Source: Solanum dulcamara | Taxonomy: Eukaryota > Streptophyta > Magnoliopsida > Solanales > Solanaceae | DNA length: 64,000 nucleotides | Direction: 5' to 3' | NCBI RefSeq assembly: GCF_947179165.1 | Contig: NC_077245.1 | Span: 51,427,286-51,491,285 of the forward strand | Shown here: in pieces, positions 34,272 through 45,273 of the stretch | Position numbering within the stretch: the stretch's first letter is position 1 | Layout of the letters: each line of letters starts with the position of its first letter | Notes under the pieces: generated by a model | The model's input: only the letters and a program-made list of their open reading frames with translations | Database searches by the model: none | Told to the model about the DNA's origin: nothing | Program-made: the position numbers and the translations under genes

Positions 34272-36698
34272 TGTAACACCCCCTAAAAATATTATATATG
34301 GTATTCTAATTTTTGATGAAAATAATACTACTTCTGTATCTTGGGAATAAATTTTCATAAAATGGTCTACATTAAGTGATTCAAATTTCTAAATAACTCC
34401 AACATCATTACCTATAACTTTTGTGCAACCCATATCTTACGATTCAGAGGCAAAGTAGGTCAAATAAATTAATCTTTGCAAGACCTAGTGTTGTGATGAA
34501 ATGGAGTATCTGTAGAAGAAAAATCACATCTCACTATAGGATGCTCCAAATCATTTAAATCTTAAATGAAATGAAATAAGATTTATATCTCTACAATTCA
34601 TATGAGACATCAAATCCTAATTAGGAAGTTATCTTTTTCAAACATAGCTCTGGAAAAGGGTATTCCGTAAAAAGAAGATTCATCTCACCAACTATAGAAG
34701 ATCTAGATCAATTTGACATCACTCATGACATCAATAGTCCTTCATTTTATATCACCCATGACATCACAATCCTCCATTAAAGATTTAGATTTTTTTATAA
34801 TTATTTTAATTATTGTTAGGTTCCTCCTTCACACCTATAAATACCCACCTTATTTCATCATCTTGTTCATCAAGCTTTCTCAAACAACTCTTCTCTCTAT
34901 AAACTTCTTTACTAATTCTCAAAATATAGTTTTAGTTCTTAGTAGTGTAGAAAAACTATTTTGGTGATTCATATACTTTGGATAGTACACAAAATGCTCC
35001 GATGAGGAGAAAAGGCTAGGATTCAAGAGTGTTCATTAAGTCTTTTGATTCTGAGTAATGCTTCAGATTTCAGGTATGTAAGGCTTCAATGATAATATTT
35101 CTTCCACTCTCATTACTAAAGTATTTTGATTATATGATAAATTATTTTTATTTTCTTTAAACTTTACTCTAAGGTATGTGGTATTTATCTGTGGGTTCTT
35201 TCACCGATGTAGTCCAAAACTCTTTCAACTAAATCTCTTGATTTCAAGTAAGATTTTCTTAAAGATAATTCTTATTTCTACTTAATAGCATTAATCATGG
35301 TTAAACTAATAATTATTGGTCTATTTTAATACAAAATTATTTCAGATGTATAAATGATAGTTTGCAAGTATTTTCTCTATTTATTCTTTAAAGGTTCTTG
35401 AAATTCATGGTGGGTTATTTAAAACATGATTTTTTTGATGAATTTCAAAGTATTTATACATAATTTAATTTACATACATGCTTGAAATTTGAAGTGATTT
35501 GAGCCCACCTAGTTTTACTATATTTTCAATAAGTTTGACTTGAAAGCTTTGACTCTAAATAAATATTTGTGAAAGCAATGTCTATGATCAAAAGGGAGTC
35601 TTATGAAATAAAAGAATGATGAAATGCTATGAATGATGGATTCTTTATGCAATAAGGATAATTCTTGCATATTTGAATCACCAAATGTTTTAATGAGCAA
35701 TTCTACCAAATATAATATTTTGAATTCTTCATCTATATGCTATGACTATTCTAAAGTATTAAACTATTATGTGGTATTGACTTAGCACCAAATGGGTCAA
35801 TAAGGTGGGATTCGATAAGGAAATCCTAATAGCAACTCCTTGTCTCATTAACTATGTGCCAACATAGGAGCCCTTTTAGGCTTAGGCTAATGGATCCATG
35901 AAAGCCCTTAAAGTTAAAGTTGAAATATAAAGTTGATGGAGTTCTACCCTAGGCAAGTAGACTCCCCAACCAACATAGGGGGGTTATGTTGGATTCCATG
36001 TATAGCTCGCATAGTCTTAATGTCGGTTATAGTCAACTTCCTATAAATGAACTTTTTAAATGTTATTTACATGATTATTCATGCATGTATATATCCACAT
36101 ATGTATAATTTAAATGATATCTGCTTGATTACTCATGCATACACTCATTAATGTACTTTACGTTATAAATTTTCTAAATGTTTTACTTTGTAATGCATGC
36201 CTACATACTTAGTATATTCAAAGCACTAATGCATACTCTTTTGCCTACATGATATCACCATGTAAAAGAGTATGCATTAGTGCTTTGAATGTACTAAGTA
36301 TGTAGGCATATTTCGGCAAAAGACACTTACTATGGCAATTCATTCTAAAGTACATAAATAAGATTTCGTTTGTAGGCTACTTTTGGTGAGTTCCCATATT
36401 TTGGGAACAATACTCCTTTGTCTTTCTAGATTATGATATTTTGAGACCTCTAGACACTTACTATGGAAATTCATTCTATTTTGATTGAGGGTGAACTAGG
36501 GACTTGTCTTAGCCCCCGCTAAATCTAAAAGTTAGAGATATTATTAGACATATGTAAGTTGAAGATTTACCATTATGATTTCCACTTTTTTTATCATTAC
36601 CTATGAAAGGCTAAATAAATGCTAGGAGATATGTTTGAGGTACTTTTGGATTCCTCATTTTCCATGTCACGTCTAGGCCCTAGGCTTGGGTCATGATA
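34272..36698 (+). mobile_element. 5' LTR of element C
   Basis: 2427 bp. It differs from the right LTR by its intact first 255 bp and by a local inverted duplication at 36199-36307. No coding sequence is visible; small ORFs on the minus strand recur at the same place in both LTRs and are chance ORFs. Confidence 0.88.
36199..36307. repeat. Short inverted duplication, 44 bp arms
   Basis: GCCTACATACTTAGTATATT at 36199 and its inverted copy ending AGTATGTAGGC at 36307 form 44 bp arms with one mismatch and a 21-base loop. The right LTR has the left arm only (39735-39780) and continues with GGGACCGGTGCTCC instead. Confidence 0.95.
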
Positions 36699-36718
36699 AA
36701 CTTGATATCAAAGCCCGA
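36699..36718 (+). promoter_or_regulatory. Primer-binding site of element C (initiator tRNA-Met type)
   Basis: AACTTGATATCAAAGCCCGA follows the LTR directly. It is a decayed form of TGGTATCAGAGC, complementary to the 3' end of initiator tRNA-Met. Confidence 0.8.
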
Positions 36719-38044
36719 GGTTTTGAATGATCCTCAGAGTCTAATATACCGCGTTGAATAGGGTCTTGTTCATGGTTGTAAAGCGCACCACAATTATGAA
36801 TAAGAGACTATGAGGCATTTAGCAAAGTTTCCCTTCTTTCTTTATCCATGTCATGCGATAGAGCATGCTATAAGTTTTTTTCCCCTAACAATTTTTCTTT
36901 GCAATTTTTAGAAGATGCCTTCAAGAAGAGTTCCAATCCAAAGGGGGATTGATATTAATGAGGCTGCTTATTCTTGTTCAAAATGATTCAAAACCATCAT
37001 TGGTAGAGATGTAAAAGAAAGGCAAGACATGGGTCCAATCTTAGTTAAATTAAAGAAATTGGTGGTTGATAAGAAGATTGAAGTTCTCTCATAAAGGGGA
37101 GATAGAGTACCTAGTTATCAAGGTAGGTTACATGTTCTAATGTTAATGATATTAGATGAGTCATGATAGATAGAGAGAGAGTGGGTATTCTGTATCATGA
37201 TGATGGTGGCATGTTTATTCCTTTTAAGATTATAGACATGAAAGAAGAGCTAGGTGGATCTTTTGTGTGCACTAGAGAGGTAAGAGTATATTGGTGTGCC
37301 TTTGGTAGGAGTTAATGCAAATATGGATATTGAGATGCTAAGGTAGGCATTAAAAATCTTAAGTGATGTTGGCTTCAAGGGAGTTATAAAGTGATTAAAA
37401 TGGTAGGATTGAATGCGTGGTTGTAGATATGTGAGTGATTGTAGTAGGCTATTAATGAATTTTTGTCAAGGATTTCAAATGATTATATTAGAATGGTTAT
37501 AGAACTATGATTGAATATGGTATTGATGGCATGTGGGTGAATGTACGATATATTGGGTGTTTCTTTATGATGTCTCATGGTTTGTTCAATATAGTAGTAA
37601 GGGGTAGTACTCTTGGAATAGAATTTTGTATAGAGGTATAGGGTCCTAAGGCTTTTTTTGTAAGATAGCCTATGAACGCAATTTATCATTGGAGTTAGCC
37701 TCGGTTCATCCGGTATTCCATGTGTCTATGTTGAAGAAGTGTATGTAGTTGATCCAAGCTCTATTGTGCCTTTAGAAGTAATGAATGTTAAAGAAAACTT
37801 GACCTATGAGAAGGTCTCGATTGAGATTTTGGACCGGCAAGTCAAGAGGCTGAGGAACAAGAAAGTTCCATCCGTCAAAGCCCTTGGGAAGGATAGACAA
37901 GTAAAAAGTACTACATGTGAAACAGATATGATGAAGCGAAACCCTCATTTTTTCCCACTACTCAAGCCTAAGGTATTAAGTTATCCTTTCTCAATTACTT
38001 GAAATTCTTGCATTTCAACCTTTCTTGTCATATGCATGCATAAT
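36719..38044 (+). pseudogene. Element C interior: gag start joined to linker and integrase tail
   Basis: The ATG at 36915 gives MPSRRVPIQRG, a gag-like start. After about 25 residues the reading becomes VKERQDMGPILVKLKKLV (about 36995-37060), which in intact elements lies between RNase H and integrase. Most of gag and all of protease, RT and RNase H are therefore missing. About 500 bases without protein similarity follow (37150-37640). The integrase tail comes next, with [12 protein letters not shown] (about 37706) and EILDRQVKRLRNKK (about 37820-37865). Element D has the same non-protein block and tail. Stops are present. Confidence 0.75.
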
Positions 38045-40184
38045 TATGAAAAGAACTCATATATCACTGTAGGATGCTCCAAATTAGTTAATTCTTGAAC
38101 GAAATGAAATAAGACTTCTAGAGCTACAATTCATATAGACATTAAATCCTAATTAAGAAATTATATTATTCAAACATAGCTCCAAAAAAGAATATTCCGT
38201 AAAAAGAAAATTCATCTCACCAACCATAGAAGATCTAGATTCATTTGACATCACTCATGAGATCAATAGTCCTCCATTGAAATCACCCATGACATCACAA
38301 TCTTCCATTAAATTTTCAAATTTTTCTTTATAATTATTTTAATTATTGTTAGTTCCCTTCTTCACACCTATAAATATCCACCTTATTTCATCATCTTGTT
38401 CATCAAGCTTTCTCAAGCAACTCTTCTCTCTATACACTTCTTTACTCATTCTCAAAATATACTTTAATTCTTAGTAGTGTATAAAAACTATTATGGTGAT
38501 TTATATACTCCGGGTAGTACACAAAATGCTCTGGCAAGGAGAAAAGGCTAGAATTTAAGAGTGTTCATTAAGTCCTTCGATTCTGAGTAAAGCTTCGGAT
38601 TTCAGGTATGTAAAGCTTCAATGAGAGTATTCCTTCCATTCTCATTCCTAAAGTATTTTGATTATATGATAAATTATATTTATTTTCTTTAAATTTTACT
38701 CAAAGGTATGTGGGTATTTATCCGTGGGTTCTTCCACCCATGTAGTCCAAAACTCTTTCAATTAAATCTCTTGATTTCAAGTAAGATTTTCTTAAAGATA
38801 ATTCTTATTTCTACTTAATAGCATTAATCGTGGTTAAACTAATAATTTTTGATCTATTTTAATGCAAAATAATTTTATATGTATGAAATAATGATTTGCA
38901 AGTATTTTCTCTATTTATCTCTTTAATGGTTTTTGAAATTTATGGTGGGTTATTTAAAGCATGATTTTATTTGATGAATTTTAAAGTATTTATACATAAT
39001 TTCATTTACACACATGTTTAAAATTTGAAGTGATTTGAGCCCACCTAGTTTTACTATATTTTCAATGAAGTTTGACTTGAAAGCTTTGACTTCAAATAAA
39101 TATTTATGAAAGCAATGTCTATGATCAAAAGGGAGTCTTATGAAATAAAAGAATGATGAAATGCTATGAATGATGGATTCTTTATGCAATAAGGACAATT
39201 CTTGCATATTTGAATCACTAAATATTTTAATAAGCTATTCTACCAAATATAATATTTTGAATTCTCCAGCTATATTCTATGACTATTTTGAAGTATTAAA
39301 GTATTCTGTGGGATTTTTTTAGCACCGAATGGGTCATTGAGGTGAGATTCGATAAGGAAATCCTAGTAGAAACCCATTGTCTCAATAACAATGTGCCAAC
39401 GTAGGAGCCCTTTTAGGCTTAGGTTAATGAATCCATGAAAAACCTTAAAGTTAAAGTTAAAATGTAAAGTTGACAGAGTTCAACCCTAGAAAAGTACACT
39501 CTCCGTCCAACGTAGGGGGTTATTTTGGATTTCATGTAATAGCTCACATAGTTTTAATGTCGGTTATAGTCAACTTTCCACAAATAAACTTTTCAAATGC
39601 TATTTACATGATTACCCGTGCATGTATATATCCACATATATATGATTTAAATGATATCTACTTGATTACTAATGCATACACTCATTTATGTACTTTATCT
39701 TATAAATGTCCTAAATGTTTTACATTGTAATGCATGCCTACATACTTAGTACATTCAAAGAACTAATGCATACTCTTTTGCCTACATGATATCACCATGT
39801 AGGGACCGGTGCTCCTCCATGTTCTCTTCCACGTGGCTAGTTGAGATTTCATTTGTAGGCTACTTTTGGTGATTTCCATGTTTTGGGAACAATACTCCTT
39901 TGTATTTCTATCTTATGATATGTTGAGACCTCTGGATACTTACTATGGCAATTCATTCTATTTTGATTGAGGGTGAGCTAGAGACTTGTCTTATCCCTCG
40001 CTAAATTTAAAAGTTGGAGGTATTGTTGGACATATGTAAGTTGAAGATTTACCATTATTGTTTTCGCTTGTTTTTTTTATCATTACCTATGAAAGGCTAA
40101 ATGAATGCTAAGAGGCTTGTTTGAGGTACTTTCGAATTTTTGATTCGCCATGTCACATCTAGGCCCTAGGCTTGGGTCTTGACA
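38045..40184 (+). mobile_element. 3' LTR of element C, 5' truncated
   Basis: It aligns with the left LTR from the segment CACTGTAGGATGCTCC onward and lacks about the first 255 bp. The polypurine tract is also gone, so one deletion probably removed both. It ends GACA at 40184. Confidence 0.8.
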
Positions 40185-40434
40185 AGCCCCAACAAGTGGC
40201 TCTGGTGCTGCTGTTGCTCCTGTTCTAACTATCTGCGAAAATAGAGTGAAGAAGATGAGATACCAATTTGTATCACTTAGATACCAATTGAATTCAAGTA
40301 ATAGCACGAACGAAAAAAGGAATGGAGTTTTTCCTAAAGTCCTACAGCGTCTCGAAGAAAAGTAAATGTGTCCCCATACCATTCTGCAAGACTAAACTAG
40401 ACTTGTCCTTATATGATGAGATCACCGAACCCAA
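40185..40434 (-). other. Leader / gag 5' segment of element A
   Basis: It lies between element C and the primer site of A. On the minus strand a short ORF ends VRTGATAAPEPLVGA, which may be the original gag N-terminus cut by C, but no domain is recognisable. Confidence 0.45.
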
Positions 40435-40448
40435 GGCTCTAATACCAA
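40435..40448 (-). promoter_or_regulatory. Primer-binding site of element A (initiator tRNA-Met type)
   Basis: The minus strand TTGGTATTAGAGCC lies just inside the 5' LTR. It differs from the standard TGGTATCAGAGCC at one position. Confidence 0.9.
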
Positions 40449-40451
40449 GTT

Positions 40452-42956
40452 TGTCAAGACCCAAAATAGGCCATGTGTGGCACCCACACTTAACCTCCTA
40501 GGTGGGAGAACCAATGGCACAAATCCTAACTTACATTAGCTATTCAACTTATGATATACGATAATAATTGCAGAAGCTCAAACTTATGAAAGTAAGAAAT
40601 AACACAATCCACCAAAGTCTATTACATAGAGTTCCCCGAATTCTATAAGTCATCACTTCAATGAAATCTAATTCTAAAATACTAAGTCTGAAAATATCAA
40701 ACACTAAAATAAATAAATAACATAATATGTCCGAAAACTAAGGACATCATGCCATGTCCGAGAAAATTCAACACGAGCTAGAATGAATAGCTCACCCTGG
40801 AACCTAATGTGCTTGACTATGGCTAGAGCTGAAGTCGAGTTGAAGTCGATGAAACACTCATTGCACTCCACAAAATAAAACAAACAAAAATACAAGTAGA
40901 GATCAGTACAAGACAACATGTCTTGAGTAGGTATCATCGGCCGATTCGAAATAGAAATCAATATGCATAAAGCAATAGCGTGAAATCAACCATAACACTT
41001 AACACGTAACAACCAACAAGATCAAGATCAAGCGACAATATAATGAACAATTACATAATCAGTCAACAATATCAAGATCACACATGATGACACAGGCCAA
41101 CACATCACGCTCTTTTGGAAAATGAGTTATTTGAGATTGGGTAGATTAAGTCATTTTAATATATTTTTCTTTAATATTACTATGCCAAAACGTGACACCC
41201 GATCCAATAATATTGTGTCGGCTCGTGACACCCGATCAAAATATATTATGTCAAAATTGACACTCAATCCAATAATATCGTGTCGTAATATGACACCTGA
41301 TCCAAATATACCATGTCAGAATGTGATACCCAATCCAAATATAATTAATTTATTATTTTTTATTATCACTTTCCACTTTATTAACAATATTTTATCAAGC
41401 CTTCTTTATTCAAGGCATCTCTTTTGATAGGGCAAGTTCAAGATTATGGATTTCACGGTCTTGGGATTTTAGACCAATCACAACAACATATCAATTATCC
41501 AAACCACGATAATTAAATTTATAGTAAACTTCACACATTACTCAATGACTATCAATCGCTATTAAGAGTCTATCTATGATATAGAATAAAACCATAAACT
41601 ACCTCAAGCAAAGAATCGAATTAAAGCAAGTTAATCCACCAATGTCTTTCCTTTCTTCAATGCCTCAGAACGTTTCCAATCTATCAAATATATAATATTC
41701 ATAACTACACGAGTCTGTAGACACCCATATTACTATATCTAGATTAGACTCAATACTGCATCCAAATCTATTATCAAATTCCTAATTTTTGATACCTAGA
41801 CTTAATTACAAAGTATCTAAGAATTCAATGACAAGGCCACATAGGTTTTCTAATTTCTACTGCTACTATGCTACTAAATTGGCAAAGTGAAGAGGGCCGC
41901 CCATGCCCACTGTTTCTCAGGAAACATAATAGAGTAATTAGAGGAAAGCCAAGGAAAACCATTTATATAAATCAGTGGAGCAAAAAATGAGGCATCAGCC
42001 TAGTAGTGTGACATTAATGCTTCATTTTAAACAAATTTAATTGACATGTAATAATCAAGATACGTATAAATTGACATATCACCGTTATTATCTCAATTCT
42101 CATATTCTTAAATCTTTAGCAAGTGTTAAGTCTCAATTCCTTCAAATAATATAAATCTAATGATATTTACATAATAAGATACATCTATTATTTTATTATC
42201 TATCTCAATATATCAAAACTTGAATTATAATATAATAAATATAAGAAAAAATCCAGAAATTAATAAAGAAAAATTTGGACAATGACTTCAATTCCCTGCA
42301 ATGGACAATTTGCAAACACAATTCACAATCCTATACCCCTAACCCCAAGAACACACGTTGTCTCCCCTCGTCACAATTTCGAACAACAAATTCATAACCT
42401 ATCTGCCTTATTCCAATTCCTCCACTATATAACTTATATTAAAATATATTGCAACACTTCATCACATATACATAAATGACTGCCAATGATTTGTCTCCCC
42501 AATCCCACACGCACACATTATTACCTTCCAAAGCCAATTCTCCATATCTAATCTATATTATAATATATTGCAACACTTTGTCACATATACATACTATCAT
42601 TTAATGATAACTATCAAATAGAAGAAATAGAGGTACTCTTACATGATCTTCCTCTCTGTCGCCGCACGTCTGTTTTCTCCCAAACCCTTCCCTTCTCTTT
42701 TCCTCTATAATTAAAATAATTATATACTACCAATAATAAATTTCACTCTTTCATTTTAGTAAATATGGAATAAGTGGTATAATATATTAACTAAATGATC
42801 AATTTCGCCCACCAATTAAATTAATTATCTATATTTACTCCTCAATTAAATAATCGTAGTATAGAATAGTCTAAAATACCCATTAAAAATTTATGGAATG
42901 AGTCTTTTATAAAATAAAAATTTGTAGTACTCAAAATGATCTAATGGGTCGTTACA
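40452..42956 (-). mobile_element. 5' LTR of element A
   Basis: On the minus strand it starts TGTAACGACCCATTAGATC and ends TTTGGGTCTTGACA. It pairs with 23845-26307. The GATCCAAATATA minisatellite has about five copies here (about 41180-41345) against about four in the partner. Confidence 0.9.
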
Positions 42957-42980
42957 TAGGGTATAGCTTGGATCGTGACA
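42957..42980 (+). mobile_element. LTR B, terminal segment
   Basis: TAGGGTATAGCTTGGATCGTGACA completes LTR B after element A. No primer site follows, so LTR B is a solo or broken LTR. Confidence 0.65.
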
Positions 42981-43620
42981 ACTATTCATTGTAGACGTGA
43001 TTTCCTATTAGATAGGGTAGTATGTCGATACATTTGGATCGGATACCACGCCGGTATATTTGTATTGGGTATTATGACAATACATTTGGATTGGATATCA
43101 TATCGGTACATTAACAATTTGTGTGGGGGTTCTATGAAAGAACTGAATTGGTTGTTGTGTTGTTATTGATCATGCTCATTGTGTATAATAATTTGAATGT
43201 AAGGGTTGGGAGTTCGAGTGTCGCTATAACTATGATGTAATTGTGTTTTATTTGTTTTATTAAGTTGTGGTTGCATGTTCATATTTCAGTTACTGGAACT
43301 AACCATATGATCCACCGGTACACTGTGTTTGTGTACTGATTCTACACTTGATCTATTTTTGTTGAGTATAGGGCATATTCAGGCGACTGCTGAGAGACCT
43401 CCATTGTGATACTTCTGCTACTCGAATTCAAGGGTGAGCTGGTTCTTTCGGGCTGCAATAGATTCTTCTTTATTGCTTTGTCCATCTCTTCGGACTCAAA
43501 TATTTCATAGACAATAGTATATTATTTCTAGTTTGGGGTTGCATCCCGTCAATTTTGAATGTTGTTAGAGTTTTGGTACAACGACTTTCAAGTTATAGAG
43601 AATTTAATTCCACTATATTT
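42981..43620 (+). mobile_element. Fragment of a gypsy LTR, plus orientation
   Basis: Repeated ACATTTGGATTGGATATCAT-like phrases (43028-43112) are the reverse complement of the GATCCAAATATA minisatellite of element A, and the following GAGCTGGTTCTTTCGGGC is LTR-like. Both ends are undefined. Confidence 0.5.
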
Positions 43621-44067
43621 GTTAGACTTGATTGAGTTTATGAAAACCCAGCCCTTAAATTTGTTTTATACTATATTTACTTGTTTAATTGCGTGACTTA
43701 TTTCTTAAAATGATATTGTTAGATTAAATTGGGGTTTATGAAAAAACCCAGCCCTTCAAGATATTTTTTACTTTTTTTTTTCATTTTCAAAATAATTTTT
43801 CTTTTATTTGCTGCATGATATTTGGGGATTTCTTGAATTTTTTATTTTTTTTATAATTGTTAGTGATGAGTTTATGATTTAGTTCATTTTAATTTGATGA
43901 TTTAATTTTGTTCACGATTTAGTTCATGTGTAAATTATTTTTGTTCATGATTTATTTCATTTTAATTTTATGGTTTAATTTAGTTCATCACTTAGTTTAT
44001 GTGCAATTTATTTTAGTCTATAATGTGCAATTTATTTTAGTCTATAATGTGCAGTTTATTTTAGTTC
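43621..44067. repeat. AT-rich noncoding stretch with short tandem repeats
   Basis: GTTTATGAAAA(AA)CCCAGCCCTT occurs at about 43635 and 43735. A 24 bp unit, AATTTATTTTAGTCTATAATGTGC, spelled in two parts (AATTTATTTTAG, TCTATAATGTGC), is repeated 2.7 times at about 44008-44066. Several TTTAGTTCAT phrases lie between. No gene is seen. Confidence 0.6.
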
Positions 44068-44870
44068 ATGATTTTCTATATTTATTTTTCAGACTTCTTT
44101 TTTAGTCAAAGAAGAAATCATTACATTGATGTTCATTACACTAATTTTAATGTAATTGATGAGCTAATGAAGCGTCTTTTCAAAGTGAATATGCTACACT
44201 TGTTTAAGAAATCCCCATATGGATATCTGCTTGATATTCCTCAAATGAAGGTTCAGCCTCAATTTATTAGAATCTTGATGTATGTTGATATCATTAATGA
44301 TCAACTTTATTTTGGTAATTTGATACATTTGCATTATAACTGATTTTAAATGTGGGGTCAGACTAATTTTATTTTTGATCCCGACAATTCTTGAGAGCTT
44401 ATTGATTTTTACTTTCTAAATTTCAACAATAAAGTTCTTAAGGTTGGTTTAATAAGAGTTTTTAAAGAAGATGGTTTGATTAAGAATGAAAATATTTTTA
44501 ACATGACCATAATTTATATTACAAGTATATTCATTATTTCTTCTCCGTCAAATCAACCATAGTTTTTCAAATATATTTTTAAATTGGTTGAATCTGGTCA
44601 ATATAGTAAGTATTCTTGAAATAATTTATTTTTTTGGAGCTAAGAAAGCTAATATCTCGCCAGTTGGTTGCCCAAGCTATGTGAAATTCTTGAATTTTCT
44701 ATTTGCATTGCAAATTTAGTTGCTTCAAAGTCGATCAATTTATTGCGGTTCATACAAATCACCATACACCTCGCATCTTCAATTGAAAAATTTTCAAGAA
44801 CAAAATTTATTTTAACTTTCTTAAGAAAGAAATATTCAAAAATACGACAATCGGTGTAACTAATATTTTC
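44068..44870 (+). pseudogene. DUF1985-like fragment (MULE / Ulp1-type element gene)
   Basis: The plus-strand reading includes LMKRLFKVNMLHLFKKSPYG, then YLLDIPQMKVQPQFI. After several stops it continues with KVLKVGLIRVFKEDGLI (about 44435-44485) and FKLVESGQYSKYS (about 44575-44620). The FKKSPYGYLLDIP pattern and the later LVESGQY remind me of DUF1985 proteins carried in plants by Mutator-like elements together with Ulp1 proteases. No protease domain is seen. The next ORFs to the right on the minus strand are MULE transposase pieces, which supports the assignment. The exact family is by recognition only. Confidence 0.45.
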
Positions 44871-45030
44871 ATTTTTTGTAATTAATTACTTATCACATGT
44901 ATTTTTCTAACCTAGATATGTTTTTTTAAGATATACAAATATATTTTAAAAATTCATATGATTGGGTAGGTTGAAAGCTTTTCGCTTACCTCTCTAGGCT
45001 TGCATGTATGTCAGTGTAATTTTTTTGTGT

Positions 45031-45273
45031 TTATTTTGTTCTTGAGGTATGAATAATTTTTGTGGCACCATACGTTTTTATTAAAATTACACCAAACACA
45101 TTTGTATTAGGTTGACGCTTTGAACAAATCCTATCCTTCAATGGACATGTGTGTGCGTTGTGAAAATTTTTCCAGTTTAAATAATTAATCAAACATAATG
45201 AATGAACAATCATCGGTAGGATATTTCAGATATCGATTGCTTATTGACATCTAAGAATATTGGAAGAGCCAGT
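45031..45273 (-). pseudogene. MULE transposase fragment, second piece
   Basis: The minus-strand ORF contains LNWKNFHNAHTCPLKDRICS, followed by KRQPNTNVFGVI. It matches the region after the MuDR zinc-like segment of plant Mutator-like transposases (pattern F-N..HTC.L..R...Q..A....G). It continues the piece at 47514-47763; solo LTR copy 2 lies between. It is interrupted on the 3' side, and no DDE catalytic domain is visible. Confidence 0.7.

Larger units (their letters stand above)
34272..40184 (+). mobile_element. Element C: Ty3/gypsy retroelement with deleted interior
   Basis: The left LTR (34272-36698) starts TGTAACACCCCC and ends CTTGGGTCATGATA. A primer site follows, then only about 1.35 kb of interior, then the right LTR (about 38045-40184, ending CTTGGGTCTTGACA). 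It lies in opposite orientation inside the gag/leader of element A. The flanks ATTCC and AGCCC match at 3 of 5 positions, so any target duplication has decayed. It belongs to the same family as element D. Confidence 0.88.
23845..42956 (-). mobile_element. Element A: chromovirus-type Ty3/gypsy retrotransposon with two nested insertions
   Basis: The minus-strand order is 5' LTR (40452-42956), primer site, leader, gag, protease, RT/RNase H, integrase, 3' LTR (23845-26307). Without the insertions it would be about 10.8 kb. It sits inside LTR B. The flanks CTAGG and TAGGG share TAGG, one base short of the usual 5 bp duplication. The two LTRs are about 88% alike in a 100-base stretch compared by eye, so the copy is old. 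It is broken by a solo LTR (29912-32322), by element C (34272-40184) and by a 600 bp tandem duplication. Confidence 0.9.

Noticed and set aside
35518..35709. Conserved small minus-strand ORF, also at 38950-39207
   Set aside because: It lies in both LTRs of element C, so similarity reflects LTR identity. It is antisense to the element and has no known domain.
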